In this document: positions 25,880 through 34,277 of the stretch, piece after piece | Layout: the number at the start of each line of letters is the position of its first letter | How positions within the stretch are numbered: the stretch's first letter is position 1 | From: Armatimonadota bacterium | GTDB lineage: Bacteria > Armatimonadota > HRBIN16 | NCBI GenBank assembly: GCA_026003175.1 | Contig: BPGT01000005.1 | Coordinates: 1 to 64,000 of the forward strand | Direction of reading: 5' to 3' | Length of the DNA stretch: 64,000 bases | The notes under the pieces: model-generated | What the model was told of the DNA's origin: nothing | The model's database searches: none | The model's input: only the letters and a program-made list of their open reading frames with translations | Position numbers and translations under genes: made by a program

Positions 25880-26227
25880 ATGGTACTTCGGCAGGTGCTG
25901 AAAAGCAAGATCCATCGAGCGACCATCACCGAGGCGAACGTGGACTACATCGGCAGTATCACTATCGATGCCGACCTGATGGAACGAGTAGACCTGTTGC
26001 CCGGCGAGCTTGTGCATGTGTGGAACCTGACCAACGGCGAGCGGTTCGAAACCTACGCCATCGCAGGTGAGCCGGGCAGCGGGGTTATCTGTATCAACGG
26101 CGCGGCGGCGTTGAAGGTATCGGTGGGACAGAAGGTGATTATCGCCGCCTTTGCGCTGACGGATGAGCCGATAACACCGCGAATTATCCTGGTGGACGAG
26201 AACAACCGCTTTGTGAAATACCTGTAA
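25880..26227 (+). CDS. panD: aspartate 1-decarboxylase
   Basis: PanD makes beta-alanine for pantothenate. It is a pyruvoyl enzyme that cleaves itself at a Gly-Ser bond. Here the site is Y-I-G-S in VDYIGSITID (Gly25-Ser26 region), preceded by LKSKIHRATITEAN and followed by NGERFETYAI and the C-terminal NGAAA. The length (115 aa) is normal. It sits three bases after ccmF, so it is probably cotranscribed although unrelated in function. Confidence 0.96.
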   Translation: MVLRQVLKSKIHRATITEANVDYIGSITIDADLMERVDLLPGELVHVWNLTNGERFETYAIAGEPGSGVICINGAAALKVSVGQKVIIAAFALTDEPITPRIILVDENNRFVKYL

Positions 26228-26438
26228 CAGGAAGGAGATTCTACTGGCGCGTTTACTCAGATGGATGAGGGTGTTCGAGAATTGTTGAGAAGTTGGTTGT
26301 AGCGCAAGGAGAGAGGCGTTCTTGCTATCCCTGCCTTACCTCACCCCCGTCCCCTCTCCTACGAGGAGAGGGGCGTTCCCCCTTCCCTTGCAGGGAAGGG
26401 GGCAAGGGGGTTAGGTTATCTATCCATTCAACCAGCAA

Positions 26439-26454
26439 TTTCGAACACCCTCTC
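26439..26454 (+). repeat. 16-bp promoter-proximal repeat, copy 2
   Basis: TTTCGAACACCCTCTC, identical to 8883-8898, 7 nt upstream of a TTGACA box. Confidence 0.7.
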
Positions 26455-26461
26455 AGATGGA

Positions 26462-26491
26462 TTGACAGAGTTCCTGCTTGTCTGGTAGACT
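26462..26491 (+). promoter_or_regulatory. cstA promoter
   Basis: TTGACA (26462-26467), 18-nt spacer, TAGACT (26486-26491), 35 nt before the TTG start of cstA. Confidence 0.6.
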
Positions 26492-26526
26492 CTTTTCCAC
26501 ACGCCACGTAGAGAGGAGGGGACTCG

Positions 26527-28254
26527 TTGGCTTCTGTCTGGATTGTCTTATCCGTTACGCTTATCCTGTGGATTGCCTATCGTTGGTACGGCACGTTTCT
26601 GGTCAAACAGGTGTTTCGGGTAGATGACAGCCGTGTCACGCCTGCCCACACCCAGCGCGACGACGTGGATTATATCCCTACGCCTGCGCCCGTGCTGTTT
26701 GGGCACCACTTCGCTTCCATAGCTGGCTTAGGTCCCCTACTGGGACCGGCTATCGCTGTGGTGTGGGGATGGCTTCCTGCGCTTATCTGGATTGTGGTGG
26801 GAAGCATCTTCATCGGCGCAGTGCATGATACAGGTTGCCTGGTCGCTTCGGTGCGCAATCGTGCGCGCTCTATCGCCGATGTCACTGCCGATGTGATGGG
26901 GCATCGCGCCCGCACGCTGTTCTTACTGTTCGCCATCTTCGCGCTTTCGCTGGCGATGGGGGTGTTTGTGGTCAACATCTCCATGCTGTTCGCCCCCGGT
27001 GCAGGAGCCACAGAGGGTGGACATGTTCCGCAAGCGGTGCTGCCGAGCGTGATGCTCATCGTGATTGCTTTGGCAGTCGGTGTATTACACTATCGTCTGC
27101 GTCTGTCACTGACTTCACTCACAGCTGCTGCGGTCGCAACCAGTCTGCTCTTCGTCTGGCTGGGGGTAAAGATGCCGTTAACCGCCATAGGAGGCGTTAG
27201 CCTGACCCCCGAGCGATGGACGTATGCCCTCATGGTTTATGCGTTCGCGGCTTCTATACTGCCTGTGTGGCTTCTGTTACAACCGCGCGACTATGTGAAC
27301 TCGTTCCAGCTCTATTTGGGAATGGTACTGCTTTTCATCGGCACGCTCGTGGGCAATCCGCGCATCGTTGCACCTGCGGTAAACACTTCAGCCAGCGGAT
27401 TGCCACCGCTGTTCCCGATGCTGTTTATCACGGTAGCGTGTGGAGCGGTCTCCGGCTTCCACTCACTGGTCGCATCTGGCACTTCCTCCAAGCAGATTGC
27501 CCGCGAGAGCCATGTTCTGCCGGTAGCGTACGGTGGAATGCTGACCGAGGGCTTGCTGGCAACACTCGCGCTGATCGGCGTGGCAGCAGGTATGAGCAGC
27601 GCAGGTGAGTGGGCAACTCGCTATGCCGATTGGAAGTCCGCCGGCACACACGCCCTGGCGAACTTCGTACACGGCGCGGGCGCGATTGTGGCGATGAGCG
27701 GAGTGCCCATCGAGCTGGCAAAGGTATTCGTCGCGACCGTTGCAGTAGGCTTCGCGCTCACCACGCTGGACAGCGGCACACGCCTTATCCGCTACAACGT
27801 GCAGGAGCTGGGTAGAGCGTGGCGGTTATCTATATTGCAGCATCCTCTGGTAGCGACCACCATTGCCGTTGGCTTCATCGGTGGGTTCGCGCTGATGCGC
27901 TCTCCCGACCCCGTGACCGGTCAGATCAAACCGCTGGGTTCCATCCTCTGGCAGCTGTTCGGCACATCCAATCAGTTGCTGGCTGGGTTATCGCTGCTGG
28001 TGGTATCCCTGTATCTGCGCGCACTGGGACGAGCCACTGTCTACACCGCCGCGCCGATGGCGTTCATGCTGGTCGTCACAGTGAGTGCGCTGATATGGAG
28101 CATGGTCGGCTTCTGGAATCAGGGCAATTGGCTGCTCCTAGGGATCGCGGGGGTAATTTTGCTGCTGGCGCTATGGCTGGTCAAAGAGGCGCTGGCAGTG
28201 CAGCGCCAGTATCAACCCGCTCCTGAGCTCTTACAGCCAGCAGGAGGAGAGTGA
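26527..28254 (+). CDS. cstA: carbon starvation protein CstA family transporter
   Basis: A 575-residue polytopic membrane protein of the CstA family, whose members take up peptides or pyruvate during starvation. Matching segments are DDVDYIPTPAPVLFGHHFASIAGLGP, GAVHDTGCLVASVRNRARSIAD, CGAVSGFHSLVASGTSSKQI, and TTLDSGTRLIRYNVQELG. The start is a TTG at 26527 behind GAGAGGAGGGG. It is shorter than E. coli CstA (about 700 aa) but within the range of the compact homologues. It is a single gene with its own promoter. Confidence 0.9.
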   Translation: MASVWIVLSVTLILWIAYRWYGTFLVKQVFRVDDSRVTPAHTQRDDVDYIPTPAPVLFGHHFASIAGLGPLLGPAIAVVWGWLPALIWIVVGSIFIGAVHDTGCLVASVRNRARSIADVTADVMGHRARTLFLLFAIFALSLAMGVFVVNISMLFAPGAGATEGGHVPQAVLPSVMLIVIALAVGVLHYRLRLSLTSLTAAAVATSLLFVWLGVKMPLTAIGGVSLTPERWTYALMVYAFAASILPVWLLLQPRDYVNSFQLYLGMVLLFIGTLVGNPRIVAPAVNTSASGLPPLFPMLFITVACGAVSGFHSLVASGTSSKQIARESHVLPVAYGGMLTEGLLATLALIGVAAGMSSAGEWATRYADWKSAGTHALANFVHGAGAIVAMSGVPIELAKVFVATVAVGFALTTLDSGTRLIRYNVQELGRAWRLSILQHPLVATTIAVGFIGGFALMRSPDPVTGQIKPLGSILWQLFGTSNQLLAGLSLLVVSLYLRALGRATVYTAAPMAFMLVVTVSALIWSMVGFWNQGNWLLLGIAGVILLLALWLVKEALAVQRQYQPAPELLQPAGGE

Positions 28255-28319
28255 TTCTTCCTTACAAATCCAGTATTTTTTACGGCTTTTTCGAAAAAAA
28301 AGAGGCGTAACCCTTGTTT

Positions 28320-28335
28320 TGGTACGAATCTTGCA
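28320..28335 (+). promoter_or_regulatory. sigma-54 promoter of the PEP-CTERM gene
   Basis: TGGTACGAATCTTGCA has the invariant GG (28321-28322) and GC (28333-28334) with ten bases between, and matches TGGCACG-N4-TTGCW at all but one position. Transcription should start near 28345, about 30 nt before ATG 28375. Twenty-one bases are identical at 44470-44490. Confidence 0.8.
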
Positions 28336-28374
28336 CTATAGTAAAGCGGGTATGATATGAAAGGAGGAAGAAGT

Positions 28375-28953
28375 ATGCTTAAAATCAAGGCGGCTGTGAC
28401 GGTTGCAATAACGTGCATAGCAGCGGCACTGCCGGTGCTTGCAGGTAGCCCAATCCCTGAGATTGAGCCTAATAACACCTTTGGCACAGCTCAGCTGATA
28501 GCTCGTTCGTTGTTTACCCCGACCGGTTCTGTAAGCATCCTGGGATCCATATCACCGGGTGATGTGGACTATTTTGAAGTCCCCCTGCTGGCTGGCGACT
28601 TCTTTGCCGCTCAGCTGGTGATAGTGCCTGGTCCACAGGGTAACTCCAGCGTGTTGGGTACGTACGACCCAGGCGCGAGTCTCGTGGCTTACGACCTATT
28701 CGCTCCGAACGTACTAGCCGGGCTCGTGTCTTCCAACGGAGGATGGCGTGTAGCAGTCAGTGGATACCCCGATGTTGGCTCCACTTTCTTAGGCGATGAC
28801 GGTGTTGCTTTCAATGGAACCCATGGGCAAAGCTTCGGCTATTTGCTTACACTTAGCCTGATACCAGTGCCCGAGCCGGGTGGAATACTGGCTCTTGGCA
28901 CGGGCATCGCCGGGCTACTGGGTTATTCGGTGCGGCGCCGCCGCGCTGGCTAG
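28375..28953 (+). CDS. PEP-CTERM sorting-domain secreted protein
   Basis: A 192-residue exported protein with signal peptide (ending PVLAG). It has an NxPxxE-like start of the mature part (PEIEPNNTFGTAQ) with the look of a bacterial pre-peptidase-like beta domain (GDVDYFEVPLLAGDFFAAQL). The C-terminus is a PEP-CTERM tag: VPEPGG, a hydrophobic helix, then RRRR. Such proteins are recognised by an exosortase and placed at the surface with exopolysaccharide. ATG 28375 follows AAAGGAGGAAG; an in-frame ATG 18 nt earlier overlaps that site. It is driven by the sigma-54 promoter at 28320. Confidence 0.85.
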   Translation: MLKIKAAVTVAITCIAAALPVLAGSPIPEIEPNNTFGTAQLIARSLFTPTGSVSILGSISPGDVDYFEVPLLAGDFFAAQLVIVPGPQGNSSVLGTYDPGASLVAYDLFAPNVLAGLVSSNGGWRVAVSGYPDVGSTFLGDDGVAFNGTHGQSFGYLLTLSLIPVPEPGGILALGTGIAGLLGYSVRRRRAG

Positions 28954-28980
28954 TCCCCGCCTGCGCAAGCCTCCTTTTCA

Positions 28981-29008
28981 GACCAGCCTGTCATCCGACG
29001 GGCTGGTC
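28981..29008 (+). terminator. hairpin after the PEP-CTERM gene
   Basis: GACCAGCC (28981-28988) pairs with GGCTGGTC (29001-29008), with a further GTC/GAC pair inside the loop. No strong T-run follows. Confidence 0.5.
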
Positions 29009-29136
29009 CGTCTATTAACAACGCAGATCCCCCTTAGAAATCATTAGCGAGGCAACGCTACCCTGACGTTCCCTGCAAAAGAATGTCAGGGAGGCACGAC
29101 CGATCGATAAAGGAAAGTGCTCAAGGGGCAGAATAA

Positions 29137-30441
29137 CTACGGTAAATACTCCTCCGGAAACTTCCATGGGTGGCGGTACTGCGGTCGTGCCAGATGCTGT
29201 GCCTTGCGATCGCCCTCTATCCGCTCGGTGCGCGGGTTGAAGCGTATGGCTTGTCCCACCTTATACGCCACATTCGCCAGAGTGAGCGCGAGGTCAATGC
29301 GATAATGATACTCCACGCTGCAGCTGGGCTGTTTGCCCGTCTTGATGCAGTCCAGCCATTCTCGCTCGTGTCCAGGGGAAGAAGGGATGCTCTGAGGTGG
29401 CGGTGCAGGGTCTCTCAGCAACTCGCCTTCTGGAACCACCTCGTGCCTGCCGTAGTCCGCGAAAAGCGTGCCGTTCACGCCATGGAAGTATACGCCTAAC
29501 CGTCGTGCGGGCTGTCCGCGCCCAAAGTCAAAACCGAAGCTGTTGCACAGGTTCATCATCCACGTCATGGTAACATTCGGATACTGCCACAGCACCTCCT
29601 GTGTATCGGGCACATCGCCGTCATCACGCAACACAAAGCGACCGCCCGTGCAGTGGGTAACCAGAGGTACTCCCAAGTCCAATGCCCACACAGGCAGGTC
29701 GATAATATGCGGTCCCATGCCCATCGTCCATCCGCCAGAGTAATCCCAGAAGGAGCTGTGGTAGTAGGCATCGGTGACCAGCAGGCGGTTGAACTCGCGC
29801 TTGGGGGCGGGTCCCAGCCACATCTCCCAGTCCAGATCGGCGGGAGGTGGCTCTTTGGATGCATGCCCGATGCCCTGTGGTCCCTGATTCATCACGTTGA
29901 AGGTGCGCACCACGCTGACATGCCCCAGCTTACCGGAGCGGACCCACTCCACCACGCGGCGGAAATTGTCGCTGGCGTGAATCTGCGTGCCAACCTGGGT
30001 AATTACCCTATGCCTGCGCACCGCGTTGCGCACCGCAAGGCTCTCGCTAGGATATAGCGTCATCGGCTTCTGCAGGTAGATATGCTTGCCCTTCTGCGCG
30101 GCATGAATGGCTTGCAGCGCGTGCCAGTGCGGTGGCGTGGCGATAATCACCGCGTCCACCTCGGGGCGTTCCAGCAGCTCGCGGTAGTCGCGATAGCCCC
30201 TTGCGGTCGTCTTAAAAGGCTCCAACGCAGCATCCAGCCTCTGCTTCCATACATCGCACACGGCAGTGACCACCACGTCAGGATACTGGGCGCAGTTGTG
30301 CAGGTTCGCCCTGCCCATCCCTCCCGCGCCGATGAGACCGATCGCAATGCGCTCGCTGGGTGCGGGCTGGCTTCCCCGTCCTATAGCGGTAGCAGAAACT
30401 ACGGTAGGGAAGCCAATCTGCGAACGGGTTGCCTTTCTCAC
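29137..30441 (-). CDS. Gfo/Idh/MocA-family oxidoreductase
   Basis: A 434-residue NAD(P)-dependent sugar or inositol dehydrogenase-like protein. The Rossmann motif is IGLIGAGGMGRANLHN, followed by VCDVW, VDAVIIATPPHWHALQAIHAAQKGKHIYLQKPM, in which the usual EKP is QKP, and a C-terminal domain with GGWTMGMGPHIIDLPVWALD. The N-terminal 30 residues resemble a secretion or Tat-like leader without a clear RR motif, as often seen in planctomycete and armatimonad members. Its GTG start overlaps the DUF6807 stop (GTGA), so the two form an operon for sugar conversion. Confidence 0.85.
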   Translation of the reverse strand: MRKATRSQIGFPTVVSATAIGRGSQPAPSERIAIGLIGAGGMGRANLHNCAQYPDVVVTAVCDVWKQRLDAALEPFKTTARGYRDYRELLERPEVDAVIIATPPHWHALQAIHAAQKGKHIYLQKPMTLYPSESLAVRNAVRRHRVITQVGTQIHASDNFRRVVEWVRSGKLGHVSVVRTFNVMNQGPQGIGHASKEPPPADLDWEMWLGPAPKREFNRLLVTDAYYHSSFWDYSGGWTMGMGPHIIDLPVWALDLGVPLVTHCTGGRFVLRDDGDVPDTQEVLWQYPNVTMTWMMNLCNSFGFDFGRGQPARRLGVYFHGVNGTLFADYGRHEVVPEGELLRDPAPPPQSIPSSPGHEREWLDCIKTGKQPSCSVEYHYRIDLALTLANVAYKVGQAIRFNPRTERIEGDRKAQHLARPQYRHPWKFPEEYLP

Positions 30442-31580
30442 ACCTCGTCACCTCTTTCCATTGCATTATATGCCTGCCACTGCGCCCGCCAGAGGTCGAG
30501 TAGCGGCTCGCTACCCTGCCGAATCCACAGTCGATAGCGCAGTGCCAGCGGTTTACCTGGCTGTAGTTCATATCGCACGCCTGAAGTCGGGAACGTGGGT
30601 TGTATCCAGTGAAGATCGGGGTACTGCACCCATTCTGGCGGATGGTGGGGATTTTGCGCATGCGGGAAGATGAGTAAGCCGCCGACCCTCTGCCCGCCTG
30701 GGAAGATACCGAACGCTCCTGCCCACGCCTGCTTGCCTTCGGCGTGAGAAACAAACTGCTGGTTCTGAATCGCGGAAAGGCGCATGTTCAACCCACCGTA
30801 CAGGTTCGTGCCCCGACGCGCCAGCAATACCGGCTCTTTCAAAGCGGTGATAAAGAAGGCAAGGTCGATACACCGTCCCTCCCCTGTACGACGGTAAGCA
30901 CGGATGCGCGCCCACTCCAGCACAATGGGTTCCCCATTCTCCCATCGCCACACGCTTTCCGCCTCGATTTGCGCGAAAACCGCCCCTTCAGTCACGCGGT
31001 ATCTGCCTGTGGGATAGGTAAATACGCGCTGTAAGGCATGCAGGTCGCCTCGTTCGCCGCGATAGTCCACCTCGGGCCACGCCCAGTAAATTCCCCGGTG
31101 GTGCGGATGGTCTATCGGCCAGTCCTCGCTCATCACCTCACCAGACAGACCGTATAGTGGATGGATATAGTCACTGCGTGGACGTGAGTAGATGCGATTT
31201 TCGGGTGACACCTGCGCATGGCGGTCGGGACGGTCTACCGTCCAGTAGTTGTATTGCAATATCGGACGCCCATCCTCTTCAATCCGTATCTGCCCCGTTG
31301 CGCGGTCACGACGGGCGCGTATCCGAACCCCTGCTGGCGAGGACGCAACTTGCAGAGCTAGTCGCCCGGACAGCCCCGACGGAGGCGTCATCACCCATAC
31401 GGAACCGTCCAGCCATTGCGCCTCTAGAGTTTGCCCCGAACGCCTGTCCACCAGCTGCAATCGCCCCGCCTCTGCTGCTCGCTGAAGCGTTCTGTCGAAA
31501 GGCGGCTCGATGCGCAGCGGAGCCTCCGCCCTGACGCAGGCGGTGAGGTCAGCGGTGTGAACGGAAATCTCCCCGTGCAT
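30438..31580 (-). CDS. DUF6807 (PmoA-like) protein
   Basis: A 380-residue protein, paralogous to 19799-20986. Family features are IYSRPRSDYIHPLYGLSGEVMSEDWPIDHPHHRGIYWAWPEV and LNMRLSAIQNQ, with the NPHHPPEW motif near the C-terminus. Unlike the paralogue it has no signal peptide. Coupling with the Gfo/Idh/MocA gene (GTGA overlap) suggests a role in processing a carbohydrate derivative. The reaction is not known to me. Confidence 0.78.
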   Translation of the reverse strand: MHGEISVHTADLTACVRAEAPLRIEPPFDRTLQRAAEAGRLQLVDRRSGQTLEAQWLDGSVWVMTPPSGLSGRLALQVASSPAGVRIRARRDRATGQIRIEEDGRPILQYNYWTVDRPDRHAQVSPENRIYSRPRSDYIHPLYGLSGEVMSEDWPIDHPHHRGIYWAWPEVDYRGERGDLHALQRVFTYPTGRYRVTEGAVFAQIEAESVWRWENGEPIVLEWARIRAYRRTGEGRCIDLAFFITALKEPVLLARRGTNLYGGLNMRLSAIQNQQFVSHAEGKQAWAGAFGIFPGGQRVGGLLIFPHAQNPHHPPEWVQYPDLHWIQPTFPTSGVRYELQPGKPLALRYRLWIRQGSEPLLDLWRAQWQAYNAMERGDEV

Positions 31581-31654
31581 CGATGCATATGCCTCTACAT
31601 GAACAAAGGGTTTCTCTGCTCGAAGTTCGTTGCACGGGGAGAATATCCTGTTTA

Positions 31655-32542
31655 CTACAATCCCCAGCGTTTACGCGCCTCTTCGATGGACTGTAGTTGC
31701 TCCTTGCCCAGCGCCTCGTGTCCTTTGGGGTTCTCGCCAATCCATCGCTCGTCAGCAGGCTCGTCTGCACGTTGGTAGCGGGTGTCGCAGCTAAGGCGGT
31801 AGGTGTTCGTCGCGTTGTTCAGCGAGCCGTGCAGGGTAAACATGCCGAAGATGACAGCATCGCCCGCTTCGAACTCGGTAGTCAGCCACCGACCGCCGAA
31901 TTTGTCTACCAGTTCTACGGGATCTTTGGAAAACCAACCCTCTATCTTGTCGCGGTCTACGTCTACTCTGCCATAAGTTTGTTTGAGCCGTTCCAGTCGA
32001 TGCGAGCCCTCCAGTATCGCCAGCGGTCCCTTCTCCAGAGGCACGTCGCCCAGCGGCGTCCACATCGTGTACAGGTTGGTGGTACCCCTGCCCATGTATA
32101 CGATGTCGTAATGCGCGCCGGTGAAATCGCCCGTACCCACCGCCCGTAACCATTTGTAGTTGAAAGTAATAGCGGTCGCGCCCAGAAAATCGCTGAAGAA
32201 CTGCATCACCTCGGGAGACTCTACTACTGCCAAAAACTCTGGCGTGTGCGTGACTGCCTTCGCGCCGCCCAGAAATGCTCCCCGCGCGCCTTCTGCAATT
32301 ACTGCCTCATCCAGCGGGTAGCGCGTGTCGATCTGTCCGTTCGCGGCGAGGTTCTCCAGCACTACACGCCGCGCTACCCTCACGCGCTCTGGGTCGTGGA
32401 ATTTGCGAATCAGCAGGTAACCGTCCTCCTCCATGCGCGATCGCAGGGCGTCCATGTTGCCCATCAACGCATTGGCGTCGTGTAACTCACCCAGATACCT
32501 GCCTCCAACCTCCAGTTCGCGGATGCCCATTGTGACCTTCAT
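31655..32542 (-). CDS. phytanoyl-CoA dioxygenase-family protein
   Basis: A 295-residue Fe(II)/2-oxoglutarate oxygenase. The metal triad is H-x-D in GAHYDIVYMG and a distal His in FTLHGSLNN, with the 2-oxoglutarate Arg in YRLSCDTRYQ. The N-terminus (EDGYLLIRKFHDPERVRVARR) is typical of PhyH-like proteins. The substrate is unknown; many bacterial members act on small metabolites or on sugars near Gfo/Idh/MocA genes, as here. GAGG-type site before ATG 32542. Confidence 0.85.
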   Translation of the reverse strand: MKVTMGIRELEVGGRYLGELHDANALMGNMDALRSRMEEDGYLLIRKFHDPERVRVARRVVLENLAANGQIDTRYPLDEAVIAEGARGAFLGGAKAVTHTPEFLAVVESPEVMQFFSDFLGATAITFNYKWLRAVGTGDFTGAHYDIVYMGRGTTNLYTMWTPLGDVPLEKGPLAILEGSHRLERLKQTYGRVDVDRDKIEGWFSKDPVELVDKFGGRWLTTEFEAGDAVIFGMFTLHGSLNNATNTYRLSCDTRYQRADEPADERWIGENPKGHEALGKEQLQSIEEARKRWGL

Positions 32543-32857
32543 CCCTCACACCTCTTTCGCATAGAATCGCTCCAGTAATTATCGTATCTAAAAGGCACTG
32601 ACGAAAGCAAGCAGTGCTTTACCACGCATGATGACTGGGATGTGGGCAGGATAGTGAGCCGACATACCCCACCCAGCCTCCCCACACACGGCGAGGAGCA
32701 TTATTTTTGTCCCCCCGCAAGCGTGGGGACTACAGGGGGCTATGACGGCCCGGACGGAGCCTCGCTCTCCAGCCACGATGCAGAAACCTATCACCAGTGC
32801 CTGTGGAAACGAGCGGACGGTCGGCTCAGGCTGGTGAACAGGTTAAAAGTATCGTCC
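32543..32857. other. non-coding spacer with GC-rich hairpin
   Basis: No gene visible. Around 32713-32732 CCCCCCGCAAGCGTGGGG folds into a short hairpin, next to CTCCCCACACACGGCGAGGAG, which resembles the hairpin repeats elsewhere in the window. Confidence 0.4.
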
Positions 32858-33076
32858 TCACTTTCGCCCGGCGGTTCGGATGCGGTTTTGCTTCGCTCCC
32901 ACCAGCTCCTCACCGTCCACAATAAGAACGGCTTGCTGGGCGCGATTGGTAACCCTCAGGTTGTTCACCACGCCGCCTTCGTGTACCTCGGTGACCGTCA
33001 ACGGATTCGCTTGCAACGCCTCTTCCAGCATGAGGTAATCGGAGGAACCCGCCGCGCCGTCCAGCAGAGGAAACAT
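32858..33076 (-). pseudogene. truncated ARPP-1 domain protein
   Basis: A 72-codon fragment. Its MFPLLDG...DYLMLEEALQ, VTEVHEGG and LIVDGEELVGAKQNR match the N-terminal core of the ARPP-1 domain family, whose members normally continue with more than 150 further residues after GAKQNRxLN. Here the frame ends five residues after GAKQNR, and the usual residues before FPLL are also missing. I interpret it as a decayed gene; the AT-rich 33077-33140 region beyond its start has no ribosome-binding site. Confidence 0.65.
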
Positions 33077-33140
33077 GACATAATATTAAGTAAAATGACA
33101 ATCGCATTCGTGATATTGGCAATTATCAACCGCAAACAAA

Positions 33141-34277
33141 TCAGGTATGCTGTGCCAGAACGGCGACAACGCCCGAATCCGCTCGGTACAGTAGAACCGT
33201 TACCGTCTGCCCTCCCGCGGGTTCCCATTGCCGGGTTAGTTGCTCCGGTGAGATGTCCACTCCGCGCTTTTTGACGATGAGCGAGCCTGCTCGCAGGGCG
33301 CGCAACCGCTCGAACAATCGCTTACGCGAATAGGGGAAGTAATCTATCATCCGATAAGCGCGAGCAAATGGGGTATCTACACGCTGTTTCGCGGTCAGGT
33401 AGGCAATATAGGGGTTCAGCAGATAGCCACCCAGAATCTCCGCCAATTCGGGGAGAAGATGTGCGGCCACCACCGCCGGGTCGGGGTCGTATATCCACTC
33501 CATCGGGGGACATACCGGCGGAGCGGGCGCACCGGTAGCAACCAGTTTGGCTCCTTCGGGCAGTACCAGCGCGCCATGCGAGATGCCTTGCCTGCACTCT
33601 CCGAAAGCCAGCAAGAGTTCCCGACATTCCCCCTCTGCCGAGATGTACTCACGTTCGCAATCCGGTGGTATCAGTGAAGGCTCCAGCGCAGGCGTCGTCT
33701 TCACCAGCGCACCTCGTACACTCCCTGCCAGCCGACACACCGCTTTCCAGTGAGGTTGCCACTTGTCAGGTGATGACGACCGTCTGCCTTCCACACGCCG
33801 CGACGGGTCCATGAACAGAAAGGGAGCTTCTTCCAGCCGCAGGCGCAACAGGTCAGCGTGGATCAGGGAACAATTGTGGGCTGTCTCGTACACCTCCACA
33901 TTGCGTCTGGCGAACCGAACATGGCGTGCATCGCGTTCTACCCCAACGGTTTCCCCACGCCCCGCCAGAGCAATCAGGTCACCTCCGATACCGCAGCCAG
34001 CGTCCACCACCAGCACGCTTCGAGGATAGCGCGAGGCATGATATGCAGCAAGTATCTCAGAGGAGCTTTGTTCCAGACCTTCAGGTGTGAACCACATCTG
34101 CTCCGCGCGGGAAAACTTGCGCTTGGCACGCTGGCGCAGACGAATCTGCTGTACCGCTTGCGAGGCTATCGCTGGAGGGAACTGCTGGCGCAACCAGAGC
34201 AGCAAGCCACTCTCGTCCAGATCCGGGCGCTGCGAGGCATGCCGGACCGCCGCTTCCACATACTCCAGCTTCACCAA
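33141..34277 (-). CDS. class I SAM methyltransferase with THUMP-like C-terminal domain
   Basis: A 378-residue protein. The AdoMet site is VLVVDAGCGIGGDLIALA (about residues 87-104), with VGVERDARHVRFARRN next and FLFMDPSRR (a DPxR motif IV variant). The C-terminal 90 residues (KKRGVDISPEQLTRQW) match the THUMP-like domain found after such methyltransferases. The substrate is unknown, probably RNA. The start is TTG 34277 or GTG 34274, both just after GGGAGGAG and abutting the stop of the upstream gene. Confidence 0.8.
   Translation of the reverse strand: MVKLEYVEAAVRHASQRPDLDESGLLLWLRQQFPPAIASQAVQQIRLRQRAKRKFSRAEQMWFTPEGLEQSSSEILAAYHASRYPRSVLVVDAGCGIGGDLIALAGRGETVGVERDARHVRFARRNVEVYETAHNCSLIHADLLRLRLEEAPFLFMDPSRRVEGRRSSSPDKWQPHWKAVCRLAGSVRGALVKTTPALEPSLIPPDCEREYISAEGECRELLLAFGECRQGISHGALVLPEGAKLVATGAPAPPVCPPMEWIYDPDPAVVAAHLLPELAEILGGYLLNPYIAYLTAKQRVDTPFARAYRMIDYFPYSRKRLFERLRALRAGSLIVKKRGVDISPEQLTRQWEPAGGQTVTVLLYRADSGVVAVLAQHT

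Larger units (their letters stand above)
26228..26526 (+). repeat. compound inverted-repeat element upstream of cstA
   Basis: A gene-free 300-bp stretch. Outer imperfect inverted repeats lie at 26257-26292 and 26425-26460 (left GAGGGTGTTCGAGAATTG, right CAATTTCGAACACCCTCTC). Inside, two nested hairpins occur: CCCCTCTCCT/AGGAGAGGGG (about 26352-26374) and CCCCCTTCCCT/AGGGAAGGGGG (about 26378-26402), bracketed by CCTCACCCCC and GGGGGTTAGG. The element resembles a small non-coding repeat with terminal inverted repeats. Its right end abuts the cstA promoter. Confidence 0.65.

Noticed and set aside
24860-26017. 385-codon antisense frame across ccmF and panD
   Set aside because: It spans two clear genes, is His/Gln-rich, and has no start signal.
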